Of a DNA stretch of 39,150 bases, positions 17,582-25,668 are shown in pieces; position 1 is the stretch's first letter, and every line of letters starts with the position of its first letter. The stretch is from Rhizobium sp. Q54. GTDB lineage: Bacteria > Pseudomonadota > Alphaproteobacteria > UBA2966 > CAIVPW01. The notes under the pieces were generated by a model. That model ran no database searches, was not told where the DNA came from, and saw nothing but the letters and a program-made list of their open reading frames with translations. The position numbers were made by a program, and so were the translations under genes. The stretch spans positions 1-39,150 of the forward strand of contig CAMDCA010000018.1 of assembly GCA_945889645.1 (NCBI GenBank), in the 5' to 3' direction.

Positions 17582-18382
17582 GTGGACCTGCTGCACATAT
17601 TCGCGCTGGCTGCCGTCCAGGGCGTCACAGAATTCTTGCCCGTCGGAGCCGAGGCGCACTTGGCGCTGCTTGCGCGCGTCCTGCCGGCCCCGCTCGATCC
17701 CGGCGTGGTCCTGCTGTTGAACCTCGGCACAGTGCTGGCCGCCGCCGCGTATTTCCGCAGGGAGATGATGCAGGCACTGGTCGGCGGCTATCACCTCAGC
17801 GTCGGCCGCAACAGCGAGAACGCGCGCCTCGCCGTGCGCCTGTTCGTCGGCTGGGTACCGGCCGTCGCGGCTGGCATTGCCTTGCTGCTGCTCGGCCGCC
17901 AGATCGGCGGCGAGATGACGTTGCTCTGGCTCGGCTGGACGATGGTCGGGTTCGGGCTGCTGGTGTTCGTCGCCGACCGGCTCGGCATGCGCCTGCGCCG
18001 CATCGAGCACATGAGCGGCGCGACCGCGCTGGTCATCGGCATCGCCCAGGCCATCGCCCTGGTGCCGGGCGCCGGTCGCATCGGCGTCACCATGATCGCG
18101 CTGCGCTTGTTCGGCTTCGAGCGTACGGACGCGGCACGCTTCGCCCTGCTGATCGGCGTCGTGCCGGTGCTCGCCCTGACAGGGTGGAATAGCTGGTTGC
18201 TGTCGCGTGCCGGCGAGTGGCATGGCAGCTATGACGGGCTGATCGCCGCGGCCGTCTCGTTCGTTGCCAGCTACGTGGCGATCGCGTTCCTGATGCAGTG
18301 GCTGCGCCGCGGCTCGCTGGCGCCGTTCGCCCTCTACCGCGTCATCCTCGGTGCCTGCATTCTCTACGTCGTCTACACGTAG
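17582..18382 (+). CDS. UppP-family undecaprenyl-diphosphatase-like protein with altered motifs
   Basis: The 266-residue polytopic membrane protein follows the UppP/BacA fold. UppP recycles the C55 lipid carrier by removing one phosphate from undecaprenyl diphosphate. It has QGVTEFLP (Q13, E17) and a later PG-R-GVT motif. The usual first motif PxSSSGH here reads PVGAEAH (G22, A23, E24, H26). The usual PGTSRSGxT here reads PGAGRIGVT (R166 and T170 kept, both serines lost). Glu17, His26 and Arg166 remain, so it may be a divergent phosphatase or a paralogue with another role. The start is GTG at 17582. The gene is divergent from the GST gene. Confidence 0.8.
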   Translation: MDLLHIFALAAVQGVTEFLPVGAEAHLALLARVLPAPLDPGVVLLLNLGTVLAAAAYFRREMMQALVGGYHLSVGRNSENARLAVRLFVGWVPAVAAGIALLLLGRQIGGEMTLLWLGWTMVGFGLLVFVADRLGMRLRRIEHMSGATALVIGIAQAIALVPGAGRIGVTMIALRLFGFERTDAARFALLIGVVPVLALTGWNSWLLSRAGEWHGSYDGLIAAAVSFVASYVAIAFLMQWLRRGSLAPFALYRVILGACILYVVYT

Positions 18383-18397
18383 TCATCCCGCGCCCGG

Positions 18398-18448
18398 CGT
18401 CGTGCCGAAGGCACGCTACGCGCGCCTAGCGCGCGTTCCGCGCGACGC
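18398..18448. repeat. dispersed palindromic repeat, copy B
   Basis: A 51-base element between convergent genes begins CGTCGTGCCGAAGGCACGC and ends GTTCCGCGCGACGC. It aligns along its whole length with copy A at 35418-35469, with one gap and only a few mismatches. Internal palindromes are GTGCCGAAGGCAC and GCGCGCCTAGCGCGC. The ends are also inverted repeats (CGTCG...CGACG). Confidence 0.7.
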
Positions 18449-18457
18449 TTGCAACAC

Positions 18458-18470
18458 CCCCGTCGCGGGG
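18458..18470. terminator. short GC hairpin between convergent genes
   Basis: CCCCG-TCG-CGGGG lies 3 bases beyond the stop of the NDUFA9-like gene. It may act as a termination hairpin, but no clear T-run follows. Confidence 0.3.
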
Positions 18471-18473
18471 TCC

Positions 18474-19436
18474 CTAGACCAGGCGCGGCATCACGAGGGC
18501 GTTGCGGCGGAACCGTTCCAGCACCGATGGGGCGATGGTGGCGACCGGAGTCGGCGCGACGCCGAGATCCACGAGCCCGCGGGCGCGTCCTGACACCACC
18601 GTGTCCCGGTGCAGCTGGCGCAGGTGATCGAACGTCACGCGCAGCGGCGCGAGCGGCAGGACCGGCGACACCAGGGCCGCGAGCAAGCCAACCGCCCACG
18701 GCAGGCTGGCGATCGGACGGCGGCGCCCGGTTTCACGCAGCACGAATTCGAGAATCGCGCGCCACGTGAAGGTGTCCGGGCCGCCGAACTCATACAGGTG
18801 GCCGGCGGGTTCGCGTGTACCGACGATGCGGAACAACGCCTCGGCGACGTCGCCGACATAGACCGGCTGGAAGCGGCAGCCGTCATGGTCACCGAACACC
18901 GGCAGCACCGGCGACAGGCGCGCCAGCGCGCCGAAGCGGTTGAGGAATCCATCCTCGGCACCGAACACGATGGACGGCCGCACGATCATCGCGTCCGGGA
19001 ACGCTGCACGCACCTTGGTCTCGCCCGCTGCCTTGGAGCGTCCGTAGCGCGACGGGCTGGCCGCGTCGGCGGCGACCGCCGAGACATGCACGAAGCGCGC
19101 GGCCCCTGCGGACCGCGCCGCCCTGGCGACGCGCTCGGCGCCGTCGACATGCACCGCATCGAACGTCTGCCGCCCGCGCTCGGCGAGCACGCCGACCATG
19201 TTGACCACCGCGGCGGCACCGCGCACGGCGCGCGCCACCGAGGCGTCGTCGCGCACGTTGGCAGCGACAAGGTCGATCTGGCCCACCGCGCCCATGGGGC
19301 GCAGGAACAGAGCGCCCTCGGGATCGCGCACGGCGACGCGGACTGGCCGCCCGGTCGCTGCCAGGCGTTTGACCAGGTAGCGGCCCAGGAATCCGGAGCC
19401 GCCGAAAACTGTGATGAGTCCGCCCGTGTCAGCCAA
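18474..19436 (-). CDS. complex I NDUFA9-like SDR family protein
   Basis: The protein of about 320 residues is an atypical short-chain dehydrogenase. The NAD(P)-binding N-terminus is ITVFGGSGFLGRYLVKRLAATG. It is followed by NMVGVLAERGRQTFDAVHVDGA, FVHVSAVAAD, YGRSKAAGE, MIVRPSIVFGAEDGFLNRF and FQPVYVGDVAEA. This series is typical of the NDUFA9 accessory-subunit family, which binds NADPH at complex I in alphaproteobacteria and mitochondria. TTG at 19436-19434, preceded by GGGGGA, fits the family start. An ATG at 19475 is the alternative. It is convergent with the UppP-like gene. Confidence 0.88.
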   Translation of the reverse strand: MADTGGLITVFGGSGFLGRYLVKRLAATGRPVRVAVRDPEGALFLRPMGAVGQIDLVAANVRDDASVARAVRGAAAVVNMVGVLAERGRQTFDAVHVDGAERVARAARSAGAARFVHVSAVAADAASPSRYGRSKAAGETKVRAAFPDAMIVRPSIVFGAEDGFLNRFGALARLSPVLPVFGDHDGCRFQPVYVGDVAEALFRIVGTREPAGHLYEFGGPDTFTWRAILEFVLRETGRRRPIASLPWAVGLLAALVSPVLPLAPLRVTFDHLRQLHRDTVVSGRARGLVDLGVAPTPVATIAPSVLERFRRNALVMPRLV

Positions 19437-19511
19437 CGCTTGTCCCCCCGCGGGCGCGCATACTAGCGCGCTCATTGCGCCGCCGCGAACGTGGACTGAA
19501 TGTCGCGCGTT

Positions 19512-19536
19512 CCGGAGGGCGCCGCCGGCCCTCCGG
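19512..19536. repeat. hairpin upstream of the tRNA-Leu gene
   Basis: Perfect 9-base arms CCGGAGGGC (19512-19520) and GCCCTCCGG (19528-19536) flank a 7-base loop. It lies between the divergent NDUFA9-like gene and tRNA-Leu, just upstream of a TTGACA. Its role is unknown. Confidence 0.5.
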
Positions 19537-19547
19537 GGAAAGCGTCG

Positions 19548-19576
19548 TTGACATAGCCGCTGCCGACCGGTACCCG
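19548..19576 (+). promoter_or_regulatory. possible promoter for tRNA-Leu
   Basis: A perfect -35 TTGACA (19548-19553) is followed after 17 bases by TACCCG (19571-19576), a weak -10. The tRNA begins 34 bases later. The -35 makes it credible; the -10 is poor. Confidence 0.4.
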
Positions 19577-19609
19577 AGGGGCCTCAAACGCAAGCCCTGC
19601 CCCAATAGT

Positions 19610-19696
19610 GCCCAGGTGGCGGAATTGGCAGACGCACTAGTTTCAGGTACTAGCGGCCGCAAGGTCGTGGAGGTTCGAGTCCTCTCCTGGGCACCA
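19610..19696 (+). tRNA. tRNA-Leu(CAG)
   Basis: The 87-base class II tRNA includes an encoded CCA. The acceptor arms GCCCAGG and CCTGGGC pair perfectly. The anticodon stem CTAGT/ACTAG encloses loop TTCAGGT with anticodon CAG, reading CUG, the main leucine codon in such a GC-rich genome. A long variable arm (GCGGCCGCAAGGTCGT) and the T-arm GGTTCGAGTCC are present. RNase D begins 43 bases downstream. Confidence 0.97.
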
Positions 19697-19739
19697 ATCT
19701 TCTTCACCGCCGTGGCTCCGCGCGGAGCGGCGTAGCGGC

Positions 19740-20351
19740 GTGACCGTCACCCTGCATCGCGGCGATCTGCCGGCCGGCCTGCGGTTCGGCGATTGCGTGG
19801 CGATCGACACGGAGACTATGGGCCTGGCGCCCACCCGCGACCGGCTCTGCCTGGTCCAGCTGTCGAGCGGTGACGGCAACGCGCACGTTGTCCAGTTCCG
19901 CCGCGGCGAGTACGGCGCACCCAACCTGCGTGCTCTTCTTGAGGACCAGAAGGTCACCAAGCTGTTCCACTTTGCGCGCTTCGATGTCGCAACCCTGCGC
20001 CACTACCTCGGCGTCCCGACGACGCCGATCTGGTGCACCAAGATCGCCTCCAAGCTCGGCCGTACCTACACCGACCGCCATGGCCTGAAGGACCTGTGCA
20101 AGGAACTGCTCGGCATCGAGCTGTCCAAACAGGTCCAGTCGTCCGACTGGGGCGCCGACACCCTGACCGAAGAGCAGATCGCCTACGCCGGCTCCGACGT
20201 CCTCCACCTGCACCGCCTGAAAGCGGAGCTGGAGCGCATGTTGACCCGCGAGAACCGCCTGCAGCTGGCGCTGGCGTCGTTCGCCTACCTGCCCACCCGC
20301 GCCGAGCTCGACCTGGCCGGGTGGAGCGACGTGGATATCTTCGCGCACTAG
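19740..20351 (+). CDS. rnd: ribonuclease D (short form)
   Basis: The 203-residue DEDDy 3'-5' exonuclease consists of the nuclease domain only, without the HRDC domains of E. coli RNase D. Short forms like this are common in alphaproteobacteria. Metal and catalytic residues are visible: D23 and E25 in AIDTET, D82 in FHFARFDV, and Y149/D153 in YAGSDVLHL. It probably trims tRNA or other small RNA 3' ends. The start is GTG at 19740, soon after tRNA-Leu. A CtrA-type box lies just beyond its stop. Confidence 0.92.
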   Translation: MTVTLHRGDLPAGLRFGDCVAIDTETMGLAPTRDRLCLVQLSSGDGNAHVVQFRRGEYGAPNLRALLEDQKVTKLFHFARFDVATLRHYLGVPTTPIWCTKIASKLGRTYTDRHGLKDLCKELLGIELSKQVQSSDWGADTLTEEQIAYAGSDVLHLHRLKAELERMLTRENRLQLALASFAYLPTRAELDLAGWSDVDIFAH

Positions 20352-20373
20352 GGAGCTTGCCGAATCGGCAGAG

Positions 20374-20390
20374 GTTAACGATTCGTTAAC
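20374..20390. promoter_or_regulatory. CtrA-type box upstream of kdsD
   Basis: GTTAACGATTCGTTAAC is a 17-base near-palindrome containing a full TTAA-N7-TTAAC match, the consensus of the alphaproteobacterial cell-cycle regulator CtrA. It lies about 110 bases before the GTG of kdsD. The right half-site could serve as a -35 element, with AATAAT (20407-20412) or TAATCA (20409-20414) as -10. A second palindrome, TGCCGAATCGGCA, lies at 20358-20370. Confidence 0.65.
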
Positions 20391-20498
20391 GCGCTGCTAT
20401 CACAGCAATAATCATGCCGGTTGCCTTCCGAGGCCGAGCCGACCATAGTTGGCACGAATTTCGGCCATTTCCGGCCGTTTTGCGACCCCGGAGCCTGC

Positions 20499-21557
20499 GT
20501 GGCACGCGTTTCTAAGTCCGCCCGCCAGCCGATCGAGCGCACGTCCCCCAGCCCAACGCTGGCGGCGGCGGCCCGCGTTCTGTCGCTTGAGGCGGAAGCG
20601 CTGCGGGCGATCGAGACCGCATTGGGCGCCGGCCTGGGCGCTGCCGTCGAGCGTACGGTCGACCTGCTGTTCGCCGTGCGCGGACGCGTCGTCGTCAGCG
20701 GCATGGGCAAGAGCGGCCATGTGGCGCGCAAGATCGGCGCGACGTTGGCCAGCACCGGCACGCCGGCGTTGTTCGTCCATCCAGCTGAGGCGAGCCATGG
20801 CGACCTCGGCATGATCACGCGCGACGACGCGGTGCTGGCGTTGTCCAATTCGGGCGAGACGGCGGAGCTCGCCGACATCATCACCCATTGCCGCCGCTTC
20901 TCGATTCCGCTGCTGGGCATGGTCGGCCGGGGCGACTCGACCCTGGGGCGCGCCTCCGACATCGTGCTGGCGCTGCCGCGCATGCCCGAGGCGTGCCCGA
21001 TGGGCCTCGCGCCCACGACCTCCACCACCATGATGCTGGCGCTCGGCGATGCACTGGCCGTCGCGCTGCTCGACAAGCGCGGGTTCTCCAAAGAGAGCTT
21101 CCAGGCACTGCATCCGGGCGGGAAGCTTGGGCGCAAGCTGGTGCGGGTGCTCGACCTCTATCACACCGGCGACGCCGTCCCGCTGGTCGCGCCCGCTACG
21201 GCGATGACCGAGGCGCTGCTCGAGATGTCGCGCAAAAGCTTTGGCTGCGTCGGCGTCATCGACGCCCGGCGCCACTTGGTCGGCATTATCACCGACGGCG
21301 ACCTGCGCCGGCACATGGCGCACGGCCTGCTGGACCGCACCGTGGACGAGGTGATGACGCCCAACCCGAAGACCATCCTGCCCGAGGTGCTGGCGTCCGA
21401 AGCCCTCGGCCGCATGACCGCGGCCAACGGCGGCAAGGGCATCACCAGCCTGTTCGTCGCCGACGCCGAAGGCCGCGCCGTCGGCATTCTGCACATCCAC
21501 GATTGCCTGCGGGCCGGGGTCGACATGGATGTCGCCGACCCGCGCGACGGCGAATGA
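20499..21557 (+). CDS. kdsD: arabinose-5-phosphate isomerase (KdsD/KpsF)
   Basis: The 352-residue protein converts ribulose-5-phosphate to arabinose-5-phosphate, the first step toward the LPS sugar Kdo. The SIS domain (about 50-190) contains VVVSGMGKSGHVARKIGATLASTGTPALFVHPAEASHGDLGM and ALSNSGET. Two CBS domains follow from about residue 220. GTG at 20499, with GGAG five bases upstream, is chosen because the frame above it has no family resemblance. The stop overlaps the start of lptC (ATGA). It heads the kdsD-lptC-lptA-lptB-rpoN cluster. Confidence 0.95.
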   Translation: MARVSKSARQPIERTSPSPTLAAAARVLSLEAEALRAIETALGAGLGAAVERTVDLLFAVRGRVVVSGMGKSGHVARKIGATLASTGTPALFVHPAEASHGDLGMITRDDAVLALSNSGETAELADIITHCRRFSIPLLGMVGRGDSTLGRASDIVLALPRMPEACPMGLAPTTSTTMMLALGDALAVALLDKRGFSKESFQALHPGGKLGRKLVRVLDLYHTGDAVPLVAPATAMTEALLEMSRKSFGCVGVIDARRHLVGIITDGDLRRHMAHGLLDRTVDEVMTPNPKTILPEVLASEALGRMTAANGGKGITSLFVADAEGRAVGILHIHDCLRAGVDMDVADPRDGE

Positions 21558-22210
21558 GCCCGTTGCCGCGCCTCCTCCTCGACGCCCAGGCGGCCCGGCG
21601 CGCGCCCGACGTGCGGCGCAGCCGGCGCTACAGCCGGTTCGTCGGCCTGATGAAGTTCCTGCTGCCGCTGACCGCGGTGGTGCTGATCAGCCTGATCGCC
21701 GCGTGGCCGCAGATCTACGGCAGCGAAGAAGGCTTCCGCTTCTCGTTCGCCGACCTCGCCCGCGACAAGGACGGCCAGCTGGGCGTAACCAAGGCGCGCT
21801 TCGCCGGCACCGATTCGGCCAACCGCCCGTTTGTCGTCACAGCCGAGCGCGCGGTGCAGAAGCAGGGATTCGACGTGTTCGATCTGACGACCCTGCAGGC
21901 CGACATCACCACCGCCGACGGCACCTGGCTGTCGATCACCGCCGGCAAGGGCGAGTACAGCCGCACCGACCGCACGCTGGCGCTGACCGGCGTCATCGAT
22001 ATCTTCTCCAACGTCGGCTTCGAGCTGCACGCCACCAACGCGGTGGTCAACCTGCTCGAAGGCACGGTGATCAGCCGCGAGCCGATTGAGGGCCACGGGC
22101 CGCTCGGGGTGCTGAACGCCGGCACGATGACGTTCTCCAGCACCGATAAGCGCCTGGTTCTCTCGGGCGGCGTCCGCGTCGTCATGAACCCAGCCGGCGA
22201 GGGCGCCTGA
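21554..22210 (+). CDS. lptC: LPS export protein LptC
   Basis: The 218-residue protein is LptC, the bitopic inner-membrane protein that passes LPS from LptB2FG to LptA. It has a short cytoplasmic basic N-terminus, one membrane segment (FLLPLTAVVLISLIAAWPQI) and a periplasmic beta-jellyroll domain (VTKARFAGTDSANRPFVVTAERA onward). The start ATG overlaps the kdsD stop, and its own TGA overlaps the lptA ATG by one base (TGATG). Identity comes from the fold pattern plus position. Confidence 0.93.
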   Translation: MSPLPRLLLDAQAARRAPDVRRSRRYSRFVGLMKFLLPLTAVVLISLIAAWPQIYGSEEGFRFSFADLARDKDGQLGVTKARFAGTDSANRPFVVTAERAVQKQGFDVFDLTTLQADITTADGTWLSITAGKGEYSRTDRTLALTGVIDIFSNVGFELHATNAVVNLLEGTVISREPIEGHGPLGVLNAGTMTFSSTDKRLVLSGGVRVVMNPAGEGA

Positions 22211-22728
22211 TGCGCGTCGCATTGCTCGTGTTGCTGAGCCTGAGTCTGGGCGTGACCAGCGCCGCCGCGCAGATCGCGGCGACCCAGATGAACACGCGCG
22301 ATCCGATTGAGATCATCGCCGACACTCTCGACGTGCAGCAGGATCGGCGTACCGCGACCTTTGCCGGCAATGTCAACGCGACCCAGGGCGTATTGCTGCT
22401 GCGCGCCGACAAGCTGCTGGTCGCCTACGCCACCGGCGGCGCACCGAACGCCATCAACCGCCTGGACGCCACGGGCCGCGTTTTCCTCTCCACGCCGCAG
22501 GAAACCGCGCAAGGCGCCACGGCCACGTACGACGTCGGTGCCGGTATCATTACGTTAACCGGTACCGTGGTACTCACCCGAGGCGAGAACGTCCTGCGTG
22601 GTGAACGATTGGTCTTGAACCTTGCGACAGGTACCAGCCGCATGGAGGGAGGAGCAGGCGCCGCCGGCGGTGATGGCCGCGTGCGGGGTCTCTTCGTTCC
22701 GACCGAGCCGGGAGCGCCAGCTCCCTAG
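22210..22728 (+). CDS. lptA: LPS transport periplasmic protein LptA
   Basis: The 172-residue protein carries a signal peptide (MRVALLVLLSLSLGVTSAAA, cleavage near 20) and an OstA-like domain: DPIEIIADTLDVQQDRRTATFAGNVNATQG, then TGRVFLSTPQETAQG and ITLTGTVVLTRGENVLRGERLVLNL. LptA polymerises into the periplasmic bridge that carries LPS to the outer membrane. It is translationally coupled to lptC and is followed 21 bases later by lptB. Confidence 0.95.
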   Translation: MRVALLVLLSLSLGVTSAAAQIAATQMNTRDPIEIIADTLDVQQDRRTATFAGNVNATQGVLLLRADKLLVAYATGGAPNAINRLDATGRVFLSTPQETAQGATATYDVGAGIITLTGTVVLTRGENVLRGERLVLNLATGTSRMEGGAGAAGGDGRVRGLFVPTEPGAPAP

Positions 22729-22749
22729 GCGCGGGCGCAATGGTCCCCC

Positions 22750-23547
22750 ATGACGCAAGCCGGCTCCAAACCCACGCCTGACGAGGCGCCCAAGGACTCC
22801 AACGGTCCGCGCCTCATTGCGCGCAATGACGGCCTGCTCGCCCACAAGATCGGCAAGGGCTACAAGCGCCGCCCGGTGCTGCGCGAGGTGTCGCTATCGC
22901 TGCAGCGCGGCGAAGCCGTCGGCCTCCTCGGCCCTAACGGCGCCGGCAAGACGACGTGCTTCTACATCCTGTCCGGGTTGATCGCGCCGGACTACGGCAA
23001 CATCTTTCTCGACGGCCACGACATCACGACGCTGCCGATGTACCGGCGCGCGCGCCTCGGCGTCGGCTATCTGCCGCAAGAGGCGTCGATCTTCCGCGGC
23101 CTGTCGGTCGAGAACAACATCCGCGCCGTGCTCGAAGTCGTCGAACCGATGCGCGATGCCCGCGAGGCGCTCTTGGACGAGCTGCTCGCCGAATTCTCCA
23201 TCAGCCATCTGCGTCGCACGCCAGCCCAGGCTCTTTCCGGCGGCGAGCGCCGCCGCGTCGAGATCGCCCGCGCCTTGGCGACGCGCCCGTCGTTCATGCT
23301 GCTCGACGAGCCGCTGGCCGGCATCGACCCGATCGCCGTCGCCGACATCCGCGACCTTGTCTCGCACCTGAAAGATCGCGGCATCGGCGTGCTGATCACC
23401 GACCACAACGTGCGCGAGGCGCTCGACATGGTCGATCGCGCCTACATCCTGCACGAGGGCCGCGTCCTTATGGAGGGCGCGCCGGCCGAGATCGTCGCCC
23501 ACAAGGACGTGCGGCGCGTTTATCTGGGAGAGCGCTTCAGCCTTTAG
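22750..23547 (+). CDS. lptB: LPS export ABC transporter ATPase LptB
   Basis: The 265-residue ATPase powers extraction of LPS from the inner membrane with LptF and LptG, which are not in this window. Walker A is GPNGAGKTT, the signature is LSGGERRRVEIARAL, Walker B is FMLLDEPLAGIDP and the H-loop is LITDHNVRE. LptB-typical stretches are YLPQEASIFRGLSVENNI and the C-terminal VRRVYLGERF. An N-terminal extension of about 25 residues precedes the ATPase domain. rpoN starts 11 bases downstream. Confidence 0.97.
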   Translation: MTQAGSKPTPDEAPKDSNGPRLIARNDGLLAHKIGKGYKRRPVLREVSLSLQRGEAVGLLGPNGAGKTTCFYILSGLIAPDYGNIFLDGHDITTLPMYRRARLGVGYLPQEASIFRGLSVENNIRAVLEVVEPMRDAREALLDELLAEFSISHLRRTPAQALSGGERRRVEIARALATRPSFMLLDEPLAGIDPIAVADIRDLVSHLKDRGIGVLITDHNVREALDMVDRAYILHEGRVLMEGAPAEIVAHKDVRRVYLGERFSL

Positions 23548-23558
23548 CGCGCCCCAGC

Positions 23559-25064
23559 ATGGCAATCACACCCAGACTAGAGCTCCGCCAGGCACAGACC
23601 CTGGTCATGACGCCGCAGCTGCAGCAGGCGATCAAGCTGCTGCAGCTCAGCAACCTCGAACTCGCCGACTACGTCGAAGGCGAGCTGGAGCAGAACCCGC
23701 TACTGGAGAAGCGCGAGGCTGAGCGCAATCCGGCCGACGAAGTGCCGACCGGCAGCGACGCCTTCACCGAGAAGACGCACGAATCGACCACCGCGCTCGA
23801 CACCATCGTGCGCGAGGGCAAGGTCGATGAGACGCCGCTCGACGTCGGCATGCGCGAGGCGATGAATGCCGACGAGCCCGCTGTGGGCGACAACGGCGGC
23901 GATATGTTCCTGCGCACCAAGAGCGGGCGCAGCGATTTCGACTCGGAAGAATTCGACTTTGAGCAATCGACCTCGAAGGACGAGTCGCTGCAGGATCATT
24001 TGCGTTCGCAGCTCGGTCTCGACATCGGCGACGTCGTTGACCGCGTCATCGGCGTGCAACTGATCGACCTCGTCAACGAGGCCGGCTACCTGGTCGGTGA
24101 CCTGGAAGCGGTGGCCGACGCGGTCGGCACCACGGTGGAGCGCGTCGAGGCGACCCTCGGCCGCATGCAGCGCTTCGATCCCGCCGGCGTGTTCGCCCGC
24201 ACCCTGGCGGAGTGCCTGGCACTGCAGCTCAAGGAACAGAATCGTCTCGATCCCGCCATGCAGGCGGTGCTCGCTCGCCTCGATCTGGTGGCGCGCAACG
24301 ACGTGCCGGCGCTGTGCAAGGCGTCGGGACAGGGCAGCGAAGACGTGCTCGACATGATTTCCGAGATCAAGGCGCTCAACCCGAAGCCGGGCCTCGCCTT
24401 CGGCACCGATCTCGCGCAGACCGTGGTGCCCGACGTGTTCGTGCGCGCGCGCCCGATGGGCGGCTGGCTGATCGAACTCAACGCCGACACGCTGCCTAGC
24501 GTGCTGGTCAACACGCGCTACTACGCGCGCATCTCTGCGACAGCGAAGGCCGATGGCGATAAGGCATACCTATCGGAGCGCCTGAGCTCGGCCAACTGGC
24601 TGGTGAAGTCGCTCGACCAGCGCGCCAACACGATCCTCAAGGTCGCGACCGAGATTGTCGCGCAGCAGGAAGGGTTCCTGGCGCACGGCGTGTCGCGCCT
24701 GCGGCCGCTCAACCTGCGCGACATCGCCACCGTCATCGACATGCACGAGAGCACGGTGAGCCGCGTCACCGCCAACAAGCACATCTCCACGCCGCGCGGC
24801 ATCTACCCGATGAAGTACTTCTTCACCTCGGCGATCGCGACCGTGGACGGCGCCAGCACCCATTCGGCCGAATCGGTGCGGGCGCGCATCAAGACCCTGA
24901 TCGAACGCGAGACGCCCGACCAGATTCTATCCGACGACCGGATCGTCGAGATCCTGCGCGGCGCCGACATCGATATCGCGCGCCGCACGATCGCCAAGTA
25001 CCGCGAGGCGATGCGCATTCCCTCGTCGGTCGATCGCCGCCGCCTAAAGAAGCAAGTCGCCTAA
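23559..25064 (+). CDS. rpoN: RNA polymerase sigma-54 factor
   Basis: The 501-residue sigma-54 recognises -24/-12 promoters and needs an ATP-dependent activator. Region I is MAITPRLELRQAQTLVMTPQLQQAIKLLQLSNLEL (Gln/Leu-rich, 1-52), followed by an acidic linker. The core-binding domain, the helix-turn-helix (DIATVIDMHESTVSRVTANK) and the RpoN box ARRTIAKYRE (474-483) come next. The ATG at 23559 matches the family start. Its TAA lies in a small palindrome (AGTCGCCT-A-AGGCGACT). Confidence 0.98.
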   Translation: MAITPRLELRQAQTLVMTPQLQQAIKLLQLSNLELADYVEGELEQNPLLEKREAERNPADEVPTGSDAFTEKTHESTTALDTIVREGKVDETPLDVGMREAMNADEPAVGDNGGDMFLRTKSGRSDFDSEEFDFEQSTSKDESLQDHLRSQLGLDIGDVVDRVIGVQLIDLVNEAGYLVGDLEAVADAVGTTVERVEATLGRMQRFDPAGVFARTLAECLALQLKEQNRLDPAMQAVLARLDLVARNDVPALCKASGQGSEDVLDMISEIKALNPKPGLAFGTDLAQTVVPDVFVRARPMGGWLIELNADTLPSVLVNTRYYARISATAKADGDKAYLSERLSSANWLVKSLDQRANTILKVATEIVAQQEGFLAHGVSRLRPLNLRDIATVIDMHESTVSRVTANKHISTPRGIYPMKYFFTSAIATVDGASTHSAESVRARIKTLIERETPDQILSDDRIVEILRGADIDIARRTIAKYREAMRIPSSVDRRRLKKQVA

Positions 25065-25668
25065 GGCGACTACGAAGTCCTCCACGCATCGCGGCAATGC
25101 GAGGACGCGCCACCAGGAAACGCACGCTTGGAACGAACCGCATTGAAACTCCCTGGGTGGAGGGCGAGAGCGGGGGACGTTGGGAGGGGGACGCCCCCGC
25201 TCGATCGCTTTCCACGCGACACCATCGGCGTCGCACCCCTTATGTAGTCGACTGATGTATCCGGCATTGGCCAATTGCGTGTCGGTTCGTTGCAGGGGAC
25301 CGGCAATCGGTAACGGACCGTTTCAGGGCGGGGTCGCGCAGCGGCCGCAACGCCCCCGAAAAACCCCTTGAAAGCCAAGAAAACAGCCAATTTCTGTTGC
25401 GTTGACACCCCCCGAAGGCGAGCCTAACTTCACGCGTTCAATGCGCGCGGAACCCGTGCTTGCTGCGGAGTCCTACCCCGCCCGCCGAGTGAATCGGACG
25501 GGGCTTAGAGCGGCGCGCATCGATCGGTTGCCGCTGTCGGCGACCTGACTCCCCGGTCGACGGTTTCCTCCCGCGGCGCAGACGAGCGCCCCGCGGCCGG
25601 GGCCATTTGGCCGGGTCTCCACGCGTAGGTTCCACAACCCATTTTCCAGTAGAGGGCGAGGTTCGGTC
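25065..25668. other. 604-base intergenic region between rpoN and ptsN
   Basis: I see no gene here. Many proteobacteria carry hpf (raiA) at this position, and no such protein appears in any frame. It holds a GC-rich imperfect hairpin with arms GCGGGGG (25170-25176) and CCCCCGC (25194-25200), a perfect TTGACA promoter candidate at 25402-25430, and a long GC-rich leader before ptsN. Short minus-strand frames in it lack any family signature. Confidence 0.6.
25402..25430 (+). promoter_or_regulatory. sigma-70-type promoter for ptsN
   Basis: TTGACA (25402-25407) and TAACTT (25425-25430) are separated by 17 bases. Transcription would begin near 25437, giving a 5' leader of about 230 bases before ptsN. 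Confidence 0.55.

Noticed and set aside
17330-18223. A 297-codon minus-strand open frame
   Set aside because: It is antisense to the UppP-like gene and lacks any motif.
20450-20465. Possible sigma-54 promoter (TGGCACG) before kdsD, attractive because rpoN is in the cluster
   Set aside because: The -24 half is good, but the -12 half reads TCGG instead of TTGC at the required spacing.
25070-25408. A 112-codon minus-strand frame in the rpoN-ptsN gap
   Set aside because: No ribosome site, no family resemblance and biased composition. It also runs antisense through the ptsN promoter.
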